A DNA stretch of 64,000 nucleotides from Leptobrachium leishanense (GCA_009667805.1 CM019066.1:115620190-115684189); one strand, 5' to 3'; counted from the stretch's first letter, positions 1 through 10,276 are shown. Notes: a model not told the origin generated them from the letters alone. Numbers and translations: made by a program.

Positions 1-59
1 CCCTTCGACTGCGGTGAAGCAAGTCAAAAAATCCTGTTCAGCACATTCCTCCAATACAA

Positions 60-230
60 CTGTGGTGAAGCAACGCTCAACTTTACGAGAAGCGAGGTAA
101 TCCTAACCACCAGGTCGCTGCTCTACAATCATGGAAAGACGTCTCAATACCACTCAGAAGACACCACCAGCAAGAGTCCTTGGGCAAGACCCCTAACAAT
201 ATAGATGCGCCTACCTTACAAAATACTTGT
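60..230 (+). repeat. SINE-like remnant
   Basis: The stretch around 174-198 (agagtccttgggcaagac then ccctaac) closely matches the middle of the tRNA-derived SINE at 11029-11252 (gtgtccttgggcaagacacc). The rest is too diverged to bound, and the LINE-like tail seen in the later copy is absent. Confidence 0.35.
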
Positions 231-299
231 ACTTCTCATACATTGTAAGTTCCCTTGGGAACAAGGTTCATCAGAATCAGGTCATCATCAATGTGTGGT

Positions 300-1334
300 T
301 TTCTAATGAGAATCTACGATCTCCTTGTACACTGATCTTGTAAAGTACTGCAGAATTTGTGGTGCTATTTACATAAAGGATAATAATAATAGCATCTACT
401 CAATCATTTTTTCTATATTTTCTAGTTTATGGGAAAATATTGTCAGCGGCATCTTTCCAATAATTTATGGGCAAAAAGGGGGAAATTATTTTATTAGAGT
501 GTTCCGTCTAACTTAATGGCTAGAGCCGCTATTCTGACCTTGCCACAAGCTTTGCTTGCATCTCTGAATTAGCGACTCCATACTTTACAGTAATTGCTGC
601 CATGCTTTACATGTAGGAGCAACAGCTCAGAACAGCTCAGCCCAAGAACAGTGAGCTACCATGGAATAACTCAAAGATTCCTGAAACAATCTCAGAGCAG
701 GTGTTAAGTCATTTTTGCTTTTACTGCTAAGGTTTACTGCTTGTGCTGATATTTTTCTTTAGTGGCAAACTGTTACTGTCAAGAGGGGAATAGGGCCCAG
801 AGCGAGCAGAGAGCTAATAAACCAGACCCTACTGGCAAAAGCGGCATGCATTTCACATGAATAGAACCGAGATGATGAGAGGTACTAGTAGACTTATAAG
901 AAAAATACACTTTTAATTTCAATTTGTCATGGTTAAATGGATCGATGCTACATCTAGCCATCTGAAGATTCTGATCTGCCAAATATACAGAGCCCTAGTC
1001 ATTTCTGTGGCTTCTAACGCTCTTGTAATTTAGTTCAGGAATGTAAATGTTAGCTCAGCAAACCCAATTTTTTACAGGCACCCTTCAGTGTTATCTGTGG
1101 ATTAATGATGTTTTGCCATAGCATGTGACAGATCAATCTGGAGCTAACAGAGACACAGTCTAAGACAATATTCTCTAGGATCCCTATGTACCTCACCCTA
1201 CGTCCTCATAGATCTGCCTTAATAGCCAAGCATTATAGGACAGATTAAAAAGGAGGTCATAGAGATGTACATCCACATAGATTGTCACTGTAACAAATTT
1301 TCTCACATTTAGTAGCACAATAAATAATTTTAAC
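300..1334. other. Non-coding stretch, no gene seen
   Basis: AT-rich unique-looking sequence. The small open frames at 325-516 and 779-982 have no domain, repeat or splice signal supporting them. Confidence 0.5.
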
Positions 1335-2414
1335 TAGGGCTGAAACAACTAATCGATTAATTGACAATTAATCGATGTTGATTTTCATTATCGGTTAATT
1401 GGCTGTCGATTAATTGATTTGTGTACAGCACACACTGTTTCAGAGTGAGACTGAGTTAAAATGATATAACCTCATATTCTGCTTCGTCCTGTGCCACCAC
1501 TCCAACCTGCCTGCCACCCCTCTTTGGTCTGGAGCTGACATTCTCTCCCTTTCGGTCTCTTCCCACAAACTCCCTCCCACACTCAGGTGCGGTCTTTTGT
1601 CCAAACACACTCCCTCTCACACTCTGGTCAAGTCCCTTGCCCAAACTCACTCCCTACCACCTCCGTACCCCCCTCCCGGTCAGATTGTTCATGAAATTAT
1701 AGTAAAGGCACACTCTAATAAGCTAAAGAGGTCGGGCTGCATTGAGTGCCCTCCTTTCTCATCCTGATTTTGTGCTGACATCATCATGTCTATCTGAGCA
1801 CTTGTAGCATTGTTTGTTTGTGGAGAAAGCAGACATGGGTTTAAGCTGTGTATGCAACATCAATCCATCAATGTAACCAAGCGCTTGTATAGCTTGTGTG
1901 TGAAAAGTATGCAATTTGAATATTTATTTATTTATAAAGTATTTTACCAGGAAGGATACATTGAGATTTCTCTCGTTTTCAAGTATGTCCTGGGTTCAAG
2001 AACATTGAAGTGTTACAGTTACAGAAATACAAAGTAATACAATGCAAGATATTTAAAAAAAAAAAACAACACAAATATACAGATTAACAGAAAATAAATA
2101 TGTATGAAATATAGTCACTAGGTTACATGTTTACAGGTGCATTCTGTATTGAGGTATGTTAGTAAGGAGCTCTTGAGTGACTTAAGACTGGGGGAAGATT
2201 TGATGGTGTCTGGGAGGTTATTCCATAATTGTGGTGCTCTGTAGGAAAATGAGGACCGAGCCGCTGTCTTTTTGTATTGTGGTATTGCAAGCAGGGCTCG
2301 AGTCGAGCGGGAACGCGTGGGAACGGCGTTCCTGCACTTCTCCCACAGCGGGAACGCTGCGGGAACGCAGCGTTCCCGCTGTGGCTCGAGCCCGAACGCT
2401 TTAGCAGGCGGCCG

Positions 2415-2570
2415 CCGCACATTGTCGGCGGCCGCGTGCTTCCTGTTAGAACGGCCGGTGACAGGAAGTGGAGCCGCTCGCCCTGCTGTTTCATAGATCC
2501 CAGGCGAGCAGCTGCACTTCCTGTCAGCAGCCGCTGAAGCAGGAAGCACGCGGCTGCCGGCAATGTGCGG
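2415..2570. repeat. GC-rich long palindrome inside hAT
   Basis: The left arm (about 2415-2485) and right arm (about 2501-2570) are inverted copies. CCGCACATTGTCGGCGGCCG pairs with the complement of CGGCTGCCGGCAATGTGCGG, and GTGACAGGAAGTGGAGC pairs with the complement of GCTGCACTTCCTGTCA. The loop is short. Confidence 0.85.
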
Positions 2571-2616
2571 GAGGAGCATCAGAAAAGCAGCAGAGGTGAG
2601 CTGGGCTGGGGGCAGT

Positions 2617-3335
2617 ATGTATCCATGAGACCTGGGGGGGCAATATCCATGAGACCTGGGGCAGTATCCATGAGACCAGGGGGCAGTATCCATGAGACCT
2701 GGGGCAATATCCATGAGACCTGGGGGCAGTATCCATGAGACCTGGGGCATATCCATTAGACCTGGGGGCAGTATCCATGAGACCTGGGGCATATCCATGA
2801 GACCTGGGGGCATTATCCATGAGACCTGGGGGCAATATCCATGAGACCAGGGGGCAATATCCATGAGACCTGGGGGCATTATCCATGAGACCTGGGGGCA
2901 GTATCCATGAGACCTGGGGCATATCCATGAGACCTGGGGGCAGTATCCATGAGACCTGGGGGCATTATCCATGAGACCTGGGGGCAGTATCCATGAGACC
3001 TGGGGCATATCCATGAGAACTGGGGCATATCCATGAGACCTGGGGGCAGTATCCATGAGACCTGGGGGCAGTATCCATGAGACCTGGGGCATATCCATGA
3101 GACCTGGGGACAGTATCCATGAGACCTGGGGCATATCCACGAGACCTGGGGACAGTATCCATGAGACCTGGGGGCATTATCCATGAGACCTGGAGGCATA
3201 TCCATGAGACCTGGGGGCATTATCCATGAGAGCTGGGGGGGCATTATCCATGAGAGCTGGGGCAATATATACCCATATGAGCTGGGGCAATTATATCCAA
3301 GTGAACTGGGGGCAATTATATCCATGTGAACTGGG
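2617..3335. repeat. 22-bp minisatellite (about 30 units)
   Basis: The unit is close to ATCCATGAGACCTGGGGGCA plus GT, with variants GGGGCAT, GGGGCAATAT and GGGGCATT. Because 22 is not a multiple of 3, all frames cycle, which gives long repetitive open frames on the minus strand (SHGYCPQV-like). The units decay at the 3' end into ATATCCATGTGAACTGGGG forms. Confidence 0.95.
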
Positions 3336-3351
3336 GAAAATATATCCATAT

Positions 3352-3552
3352 AACCAGTGCTGTGTATATTATTCTTGGGGTTCAGTGCTGTGTATGTTAT
3401 TCTGGGGGTTCAGCGCTGTGTATATTATTCTGGGGGTTCAGCGCTGTGTATATTATTCTGGGGGCTCAGCGCTGTGTATATTATTCTGGGGGTCAGTGCT
3501 GTGTATATTATTCTGGGGGCACAGTGTTGTGTATATTATTCTGGGGGTCTGT
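3352..3552. repeat. 28-bp minisatellite (about 7 units)
   Basis: The repeated unit is close to GCTGTGTATATTATTCTGGG plus GGTTCAGC. It directly follows the 22-bp array and has a different sequence. Confidence 0.93.
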
Positions 3553-3557
3553 GCCTG

Positions 3558-3597
3558 GATATATATTATATATATATATATATATATTATATATAAA
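3558..3597. repeat. TA microsatellite
   Basis: An uninterrupted run of alternating T and A, at the end of the minisatellite tract. Confidence 0.9.
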
Positions 3598-4149
3598 ATG
3601 CGTTAGTCCAGTTGCCACAATCACGAGTATACCTGTACGTAGTGATACCTTTCACTGATCAGTATAGTTTCCAGTTTACACTCTTGAAAGCTTGTCTTTT
3701 AAATGTAAAGTTAACCCAATAAAAATGGTATCACCGGCACGCACTGCTATACTCGTGATATATATATATATTTTCTTCAGGTAATGGGGGTTGTGGAATT
3801 CGTGGGTGAGTTCCCTCACTTTTTTCCCAGGACTTGACCCCTGATTGCAAGTAAGGTGCTGGTCCTGGATCGGAGGTTATAGGATGAGGGAGCTGCTGGG
3901 GGAAGCAGTCGTTTTTCTTTTATCCGATGAAACGATTAATTGACAAAATAATCGATTTTGAAAATAATCGTTTGTTGCAGCCCTAATTTTAACACATTCA
4001 TTTGTATCTTACAACATGGCTCTCGCAGCTCATTATTCTTTGTCAGACTGGAGAGAATTCTGTGACTCATTTAGAAAGTATTAGAACATGTTCTAACCCT
4101 ATGATGTTGACCAGCAGTACATTTGATGATGTGCAGCATCGTTGTCCAA

Positions 4150-4897
4150 CCTTAGCCCTCCAAGGGCACTATCGTGCCCTAAGCTAAAACCAGGAAGCTA
4201 ACGGGAAAAATTAGCATTCGCTAATTTCCCCTTAGCATCATGGTTTCCCTAGCAGATCGCGAGGCTGGCACCGAGTCAGGCAGCCTGCCCCTTAGCGATC
4301 GCTAAGCTTGCGGATGCTGGGAGCAGCGCTACAGCGTTGTCCCCAGCATCCCCTCTATGGCATCCATAAGACACCATGAAGGAACGTGCTGCCGGGTCAC
4401 ATGGCTGTCAGGATCTCGCTTCTCGTGAGATCCTGCTGGTCGGCGGAGTGATCGCGAAGGGAGACAGGGCACTTTCTTCCCCTAGTCTCCCTCTGCTCCT
4501 GGTGGCCAGAAGCAGCGGATCAGGCCACCGTTCTCGCCGTGGGATGAGAGGGGAGTATTTGCTTTTTGGGGGGGTTTTGAGCTGCAGGTAACGGATTCTG
4601 CAGCAGCGCAATCCATTACCTACACCTCTGAGCTGGCGGTAACTTCGTTAGCGCCAACTCTAAGAATGCCTTGGTCCTGACGCTAGTTACTAACGCTAGT
4701 TAATCTGTGCTCGCACTTTGCGCTCCCTATACCTAACATGGGGAGAGCAAAGTACAGTAAACTAACGTTACGAGTTGCAAATTAACGAGCACTAACGGGT
4801 TTTTTAAGCTGTTAGCGATTCGAAGGTGGTGTGGACACAGCGTTATGACCTCCTTTAAGCTAGCACTGATGCTAGTGTTAGCTTGAAGGAGGTGATA
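4150..4897. mobile_element. R1 non-autonomous DNA element, copy 1
   Basis: Homologous to 29290-30120. Shared landmarks include CTAAGGGGAAAAATT-like sequence, CTGCCGGGTCACATG, AGACTGG/CTCCCGGTGGCCAGAAG and the right end GGAGGTGATAGAGCCCA. The right end is inverted relative to the left end of copy 2 (GGGCCCTATCACTTGCCC). The left end here is degraded. Open frames at 4376-4611 are not genes. Confidence 0.6.
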
Positions 4898-4899
4898 GA

Positions 4900-5016
4900 G
4901 CCCAAAATGTTTCGGCACGACATCTCCCATGATGCTCAGCCACTCATTAGGTCGGCAGAGCATCATGGGAGATGTAGTTCCAAATACATCTGGAGAGCCA
5001 AGGTTGTACACCACTG
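4900..5016. mobile_element. Foldback MITE of the CCCATGATGCTC family
   Basis: CATCTCCCATGATGCTCAGC and GCAGAGCATCATGGGAGATG are inverted arms around a short loop. The right end reads TTGTACACCACTG, a hAT-like terminus. Relatives are at 11262-11432, 20695-20800 and 45625-45715. Confidence 0.65.
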
Positions 5017-5342
5017 ATTTACAGCCTTTTACCATGTTGAGTGGTAGCAAATGAGGGAGACATGGTACTTGCTGCTGTTTACCTTGCTACTTGTCAAGCC
5101 CATGTTATGCAATATTTTGTAGTTGGCTGGTAAAAGTGATAGTAGAATGAGACACTAACCTGTTGTAACAATATTTTCTGTGTTTTAATGTCATTTATAT
5201 AAAGTATCCAGTGTATCAGTGCCAGTCCAGCCATTGAGCCTGGTGCTGCCAAGCAGAGTACTGAAGGGGTGGGGAACAGGACGGTGACCCCCCCCCCCCG
5301 ATCAGCAAACTAGGAGTGATGGCAACGGGTACACAACACATT

Positions 5343-5472
5343 GGGCTATATTACAAAATTGGTGCTAACTTAACCAGAGCGGTTGTAAACTTACCAGAGC
5401 CATTAAAGTCTATGGAGTTGTTTAGTTTACAACAGCTCTGGTTAAGTTAGCACCAACTTTGTAATATAGCCC
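5343..5472. mobile_element. Palindromic MITE (GGGCTATATTACAAA family)
   Basis: A nearly perfect inverted repeat: GGGCTATATTACAAAATTGG ... TTTGTAATATAGCCC, with inner arms GCTAACTTAACCAGAGC. It is flanked by ATT on both sides. Another copy is at 13887-14005, and a weaker relative is at 32105-32225. Confidence 0.82.
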
Positions 5473-6190
5473 ATTGTGTGTGCACAGTGATGCACATTTT
5501 GGTTATGGTCACAGGTATATTATAGATAATGCAAAGGCCTTTTTCCCCTGACTGGTAAAAAGGCACGGTATGTCCCTATTGGCAGGTGTGGTGACCACTG
5601 GTCAAATTACACTGCTTGGCTGCTGCAGCACAATTTGAGGCTGGTACAACCTGCCATTGTGTAGCTGGCCACTTGGAAGAGGAACACTTGGAAATAGGTA
5701 GATGGTGACTAATTGGGTGTTGTAAGGGATCTGATGGTGACTTATTTGGGGGTCACATACTCTGACACTTACCCTAACCTAGTGTGTCACCCCCTCCTCT
5801 TAGATTGTAAGCTCTTGGGCAGGTCTTCCCTCCTACTGTTCTGTGTGTTTAACTTGTATGGACATTTGTTATTCTGTCTCTACCATTGTACAGCGCTATG
5901 GAACATGTTAGCACTTTATACATACCTGTAACTGTCTACGGATGTAAGGAGTTTTGTTGTAAAGAGAATGATTTGGCTTTAGGGGACAGTGGGATGAAGA
6001 AGTTCTGCGTGGGAGTGTGCCTGACCGTAAGCTGCGCTGTGTCCTAAGTACCAGAGCCCTGCATTTTACCTTGGACCTGGCTCCACAAGCACTTGAGCAG
6101 GTCGTGCACTGTACAATTTTCCCAGTACAGGAAGAACAATGGGGTGAACTAGTTCCTTTTATGTTCTTCTGCCAGCTCTAGTGTATCTGT
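5473..6190. repeat. Intronic stretch with a SINE-like fragment
   Basis: At 5805-5935, GATTGTAAGCTCTTGGGCAG followed by TACAGCGCTATGGAA is the 3' part of a widespread short repeat. It recurs inverted at 6200-6356 and, in variant form, at 19845-19968, 29817-29975, 51943-52070 and 60300-60415. The remainder shows no gene. Confidence 0.55.
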
Positions 6191-6194
6191 TATT

Positions 6195-6356
6195 ATTATA
6201 ATAAGCGCCGACACATTCCACAGCGCTGTACATAACTATACTTGCTACCGTTAAAAAGACAAGTATAACATGTCTGAAGACAGGACATTAGACAAACAGA
6301 TCCATGATGGATGGAGGACCCTATTCCCGTGGGAATTTACAATCTTGATTCCCCGC
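6195..6356 (-). repeat. SINE-like repeat (CAGCGCTGTACA family)
   Basis: It begins ATAAGCGCCGACACATTCC and ends CCGTGGGAATTTACAATCTT. The same two landmarks bound the copies at 29817 and 51943. Confidence 0.6.
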
Positions 6357-6449
6357 TTGTACGATTATCATCAATGGCAGAATTACTAAATGGTGCTAAA
6401 TTCAAGTGCTGCACTTTATAAACCAGTTGTAACCTGCTAATTGTATCTA

Positions 6450-6605
6450 TGAGAAGACAGAATATAGTTCCCAAGAAATCCAAGGTAGAAATAGGGGATC
6501 TAGGGCTCCCTACATTTTGGACCTATAAGCAGGCTTTATATCACAGACTGCTGGGAGGTATAGACATAATATATCTAGGAAAGAGTTCCAGACTGGACAC
6601 ATCAT
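6450..6605 (+). pseudogene. L1 ORF2 C-terminal fragment
   Basis: The forward frame reads EIGDLGLPTFWTYKQAL, resembling the GGLGLPNxxxYYxAA motif of L1 ORF2 proteins (compare GGLGFLDLQSYYKAAL in the L1 at about 58250). It is a short isolated remnant with no surviving ends. Confidence 0.4.
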
Positions 6606-6957
6606 GAAACGGAAGCCGTGACGTCACCTTCATGATTCATTAGTGCACATAGTACAGATGATTCATAATGTGTAGAGAGGAAGAAAAACCAAATCTGGAC
6701 ATGTTTCAAATCCTGACAATGTTTACATCTGTATCCTAGCACACCACAAACGTCATGCCTAGGCTGGTCACATCTGCCTCATTCCCCTGGTCCCTGCTGC
6801 ACATAGGAGCTGAGCTGCACAGGAAAAGTGATCAAGCGCCTGTATTATGGAAACTGCCTGTATCTGTGCAAACACCTGAGTATTGTTTCAAAAGGTGTAT
6901 TTTTGCTACAAATTCCCGAGTGTCGTTTTGCTCTACTGATATTGATATATATATATC

Positions 6958-7312
6958 CAATACCTCAATACAAAAAGAAAGTGTCTCGATCCTCATTTTC
7001 CTACAGAGCACCACAATTATGGAATAACCTCCCAGACACCATCAGATCTTAGTCTAAAGTCACTTAAGAGATCACTATTAATATACCTCAATACAGAATG
7101 AACCTGTAAACATGTAACATAATGACTATATTTCTTACATATTTATTTTCTGTTAATCTGTATATTTGTTTTTAATATCTTGCATTTTATTACTTTGGCT
7201 TGTTACAAGTCGTTACAGAAATACAAAGTTCTTGAACCCAGGACGTACTTAAAATCGAGAGAAATCTCAATGTATCCTTCCTGGTAAAATCCGTTATAAA
7301 TAAATATGTGCA
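6958..7312 (+). mobile_element. LINE 3' fragment
   Basis: A forward copy of the LINE also seen at 1920-3911 and 35827-37440. It encodes SRSSFSYRAPQLWNNLPDT then runs through the 3' UTR to the conserved tail ATCCTTCCTGGTAAAAT and an AT-rich end. It is 5'-truncated and frameshifted. Confidence 0.82.
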
Positions 7313-7539
7313 CATCCCTATGAAATGGGAATCACACCCTGTAGGGCTACATACTATAGGGCACTTTTCATGCATGACCCTGTGTGTTCAGTAAAAAAGG
7401 ATGGATGCATGTGTGTCCAGTAGAGCATGGTGGTGGAGCAGAGGAATGCCATGTGTGTAAGGGAAGCCTCGGTGTCCCTGATAACCCCCTGTAACACACC
7501 CACACGTCATCTCCCACCTATGACTAAGGTTAGTGTGTC

Positions 7540-7880
7540 TTTGCGTTGTGGAGGGCGCGCCCTGCAGTACTGCATCCTGTCCACCAGATGTCTCTCCACC
7601 CTCTTATCCTTTACGCAATGAGCGCAGTCTGTCTCCTACCGGCATCCTAAAGCCCACCAGATACGCAGCCTCCGGAATTCCTATTCCCGGCGTTTTTACG
7701 CAGTGACGTGGTGGCAGGCAGAGGGGAGTTTCCGGAGCCGTGCAGTCAGTGTGTGCCGGGCGGCGCCGGGTACGTGTGAGTGCACAGGGTCTGCCCCGCT
7801 GCCCCCTTAAGCCAGGCGGGACTCCGGCATGAAGGGCTACATGGCAAGGATTCTTCCCGGCACCAGGTATATAGGGGAGG
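7540..7880 (+). promoter_or_regulatory. CpG-rich segment, possible SCHIP1 promoter or first exon
   Basis: CpGs are far denser here than in neighbouring intron (for example GGGCGCGCC, CCCGGCGTTTTTACGCAG, GCCGGGCGGCGCCGGG). There is a CRE-like TGACGTGG near 7704. An ATG at 7829 opens a 12-codon frame (MKGYMARILPGT) that runs into a donor-like CAG|GTATAT at 7868. That donor would leave phase 2, whereas the SCHIP1 exon at 11881 needs phase 0, so this exact exon would not read into SCHIP1. A non-coding first exon remains possible. Confidence 0.3.
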
Positions 7881-8047
7881 GAGGGGGGACCCTTTACAGC
7901 CAGCGGGGGCACAGGGAGGGCTGGATTTATTTATACCTCCATCACAGGAATGTCTGCTTATACAGCCAGGAGCCTCAGGGGCAGCACTATATGCACTGTG
8001 TGTGTCTGCATGATGTATATGTTGTCACTGAGAGCTGTCTTATCTGT

Positions 8048-8880
8048 GAGTGACATGTCTGTCTGTCAGGTCTCTGACATGTCTGTCTGTCAGGTCTCTG
8101 ACATGTCTGTCTGTCAGGTCTCTGACATGTCTGTCTGTCAGGTCTCTGACATGTCTGTCTGTCTGTCAGGTCTCTGACATGTCTGTCTGTCTGTCAGGTC
8201 TCTGACATGTCTGTCTGTCTGTCTGTCAGGTCTCTGACATGTCTGTCTGTCTGTCAGGTCTCTGACATGTCTGTCTGTCTGTCAGGTCTCTGACATGTCT
8301 GTCTGTCTGTCAGGTCTCTGACATGTCTGTCTGTCTGTCAGGTCTCTGACATGTCTGTCTGTCTGTCAGGTCTCTGACATGTCTGTCTGTCGGTCAGGGC
8401 TCTGACATGTCTGTCTGTCGGTCAGGGCTCTGACATGTCTGTCTGTCGGTCAGGGTTCTGACATGTCTGTCTGTCGGTCAGGGCTCTGACATGTCTGTCT
8501 GTCGGTCAGGGCTCTGACATGTCTGTCTGTCGGTCAGGGCTCTGACATGTCTGTCTGTCGGTCAGGGCTCTGACATGGCTGTCTGTCTGTCTGTCAGGGC
8601 TCTGACATGGCTGTCTGTCTGTCGGTCAGGGCTCTGACATGGCTGTCTGTCTGTCGGTCAGGGCTCTGACATGGCTGGCTGTCTGTCGGTCAGGGCTCTG
8701 ACATGGCTGTCTGTCTGTCGGTCAGGGCTCTGACATGGCTGTCTGTCTGTCGGTCAGGGCTCTGACATGGCTGTCTGTCTGTCGGTCAGGGCTCTGACAT
8801 GGCTGTTTGTCTGTCGGTCAGGGCTCTGACATGGCTGTCTGTCTGTCGGTCAGGGCTCTGACATGGCTGTCTCTGTCAGG
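8048..8880. repeat. Graded minisatellite (GACATGTCTGTCTGTC units)
   Basis: About 30 units of 25-33 bp, each GACATGTCTG(TCTG)n followed by TCAGG and TCTCT. Variants are sorted along the array. The first part has CAGGTCTC, the middle has CGGTCAGGGCTC, and the last third has GACATGGCTG instead of GACATGTCTG. The TCTG run grows from two to four copies. Adjacent ATATAT runs lie at about 8886-8943. Confidence 0.97.
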
Positions 8881-9307
8881 TTACATATATATATATTATT
8901 ACCTGTACTAGCTGAAGAGGCAATATATATATATATATATATATCATGGTACACAGATGGATATAGAATATTTTAATATATCGCATAACAATATTTACTT
9001 TATATATAATCTCCATGAATGCATGCGTGTGCGCCCCCATACATCTATTTTTGGCTGCTGGTCCCAGTGGGTGTGCAGTATTAATAGCTGGAGGTCAGCT
9101 CTGTGTGTCTGATGTTTCAGTGATTTCTTTAGGTTGATTTCTGGAGGCTGGAAGAAGATTCAGGTACTTAGTATTCCAAGAGGCTGCGCGCTGTCTGCGT
9201 CACTTCGGCCGCAGGACATTGCAGAGCTCCAGTGGGAATGCTACAAGTGCGATATCCTGCAGCTCTCAGGGGCCAGACGACACATAGCGATGTCTTTATA
9301 TATCGAA

Positions 9308-9334
9308 TGACGTCAGAGGCCATCTCCTATAAAA
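9308..9334 (+). promoter_or_regulatory. CRE plus TATA pair, candidate core promoter
   Basis: A perfect palindromic CRE (TGACGTCA, 9308-9315) lies 13 bases before TATAAAA (9328-9334). The expected start, about 9360, precedes an ATG at 9377 with a 21-codon frame. The same frame, interrupted by one TGA, continues to about 9550. No protein family is recognised. The region is mildly CpG-rich. It may be the promoter of an old retroelement rather than of a gene. Confidence 0.3.
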
Positions 9335-9599
9335 CCCACCACCGCTACCACACTGTAACTAGGCTCCAGAGTAGCGATGGCTAGCGTTGGTACTCCAGAT
9401 GTGTCTTGTGTTCCGCCAGCCTTAACACGGGCAACGTCTTGAACGTCAAGAAAACCCATCCCTGCTCTAGAGGCACCTCCAGCGCTGACGTCCAAAGTTC
9501 AGCTCGAAAACGAAATGTGTGTTCAATTTTCATCGACTTAATAGAAAAGAATAGAGCCGCATGTCACGGCTGTGGAATGCCCCGCGGTTATACGTAGCC

Positions 9600-10196
9600 G
9601 TCTGCGATGCTGATATTTCTTGGTTTTGTTTTGCATCCTTACGGTATCCACTGTGGTACACGGTCACTTTTTTTGCAATGTACTTCAGATTGTAAAGGAA
9701 TCTCTATTAATAACGCACACACGTGACATCACACTAATGCGGTGTGACAGAAGCTCACGTTTATAAAGCTGGAGCGCAAATCCGATGGGTGTGTAATGTG
9801 AGGGGAATTCCTGTGCAGTAACCGGGTCGTAAACCAATTAACTTCTCTTGTTCTGTTTAAGACTCGTGTACGCTGTAATAATGACTATTTTATTGTTCTA
9901 TGTACATTAATGTTTCTTTTTTTTCCCCTTGTGTACGTGTTAATTATGTTATCTGGTTGCTGCTCAGTTTTTGTACCTGGGTATCATTTTCGAGATGTCC
10001 TGGTTTATTGTCCCTTTTCCTGTTGATTTTACCATGAATCTAACATTCCTGTTGTATTGTCACACAAGCCTGGTTTGTGTGCGTTTTATATGCATTTCCC
10101 TTACCTTTTTAAAGTTCATTTTCAGCCCTGACATGTCCCAAAAAGTAGAAAATTCCTCCCCTTCTTCTTGTGACTGCGGACAAAATTATTAATTAT
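9600..10196. other. Intronic stretch, nothing recognised
   Basis: AT-rich, high-complexity sequence without ORF, splice or repeat signals that can be supported. Confidence 0.45.
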
Positions 10197-10276
10197 TATT
10201 ATTTTATTTTTTTTGAGAAAGGATTTTACCAGGAAGGATACATTGAGATTTCTCTCGTTTTCAAGTATGTCCTGGG
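10197..10276 (-). repeat. LINE/SINE tail fragment
   Basis: Contains ATTTTACCAGGAAGGATACA and CTCGTTTTCAAGTATGTCCT, the shared 3' tail of the LINE and SINE families in this window. It is preceded by an AT-rich run. Confidence 0.75.

Larger units (their letters stand above)
2292..3843. mobile_element. Non-autonomous hAT with palindrome and minisatellites (inner of a nest)
   Basis: It starts CAGGGCTCGAGTC and ends GGACTTGACCCCTG, imperfect inverted repeats of the CAGGG hAT type. The flanking 8-bp duplication is ATTGCAAG (2284-2291, 3844-3851), and removing the element restores the LINE sequence GGTATTGCAAGTAAGGTGC seen intact at about 37050. Inside are a hairpin at 2349-2378, a GC-rich palindrome, a 22-bp minisatellite, a 28-bp minisatellite and a TA run. 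There is no transposase; the long minus-strand open frames are products of the repeat array. Confidence 0.9.
1920..3911 (-). mobile_element. LINE 3' fragment, split by a hAT insertion at 2292-3843
   Basis: Two pieces, 1920-2291 and 3844-about 3911, join across the inner hAT. On the minus strand they encode the last part of a non-LTR retrotransposon ORF2 (about 2118-2291, with the FSYRAPQLWNNLPDTIKSS motif) and then the 3' UTR ending in the tail TTTTACCAGGAAGGATACAT (as seen on the + strand). Other copies are at 6958-7312 and 35827-37440. The fragment is 5'-truncated. The exact LINE clade is not certain; the C-terminal motif is of the CR1/L2/Rex group type. Confidence 0.8.
1335..3985. mobile_element. 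Non-autonomous hAT-type transposon (outer of a nest)
   Basis: The left end TAGGGCTGAAACA and right end TTGTTGCAGCCCTA are inverted repeats. They are flanked by an identical 8-bp target duplication, ATTTTAAC (1327-1334 and 3986-3993), the size typical of hAT elements. Both subterminal regions are rich in ATCGATTAATTG-like inverted motifs. No transposase is present. It carries a minus-strand LINE fragment (about 1920-3911), which is itself split by a second hAT (2292-3843). A related left end is at 44369. Confidence 0.88.

Noticed and set aside
2118..3140. 340-aa minus-strand open frame with repeated SHGYCPQVSW-type text
   Set aside because: It is a read-through of the 22-bp minisatellite fused to LINE remnant sequence; other frames of the same array are equally open.
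2617..3335. CRISPR-like array
   Set aside because: Units abut with no unique spacers, and the setting is vertebrate; it is a minisatellite.
3226..3606. 126-aa forward frame rich in Tyr, Cys and Trp
   Set aside because: Translation of the 28-bp minisatellite and TA run.
7829..8053. 74-aa frame starting MKGYMARILPG as a gene
   Set aside because: Beyond codon 12 it enters sequence after a donor-like site and runs toward the minisatellite; only a short first-exon reading is conceivable, and its phase does not fit SCHIP1.
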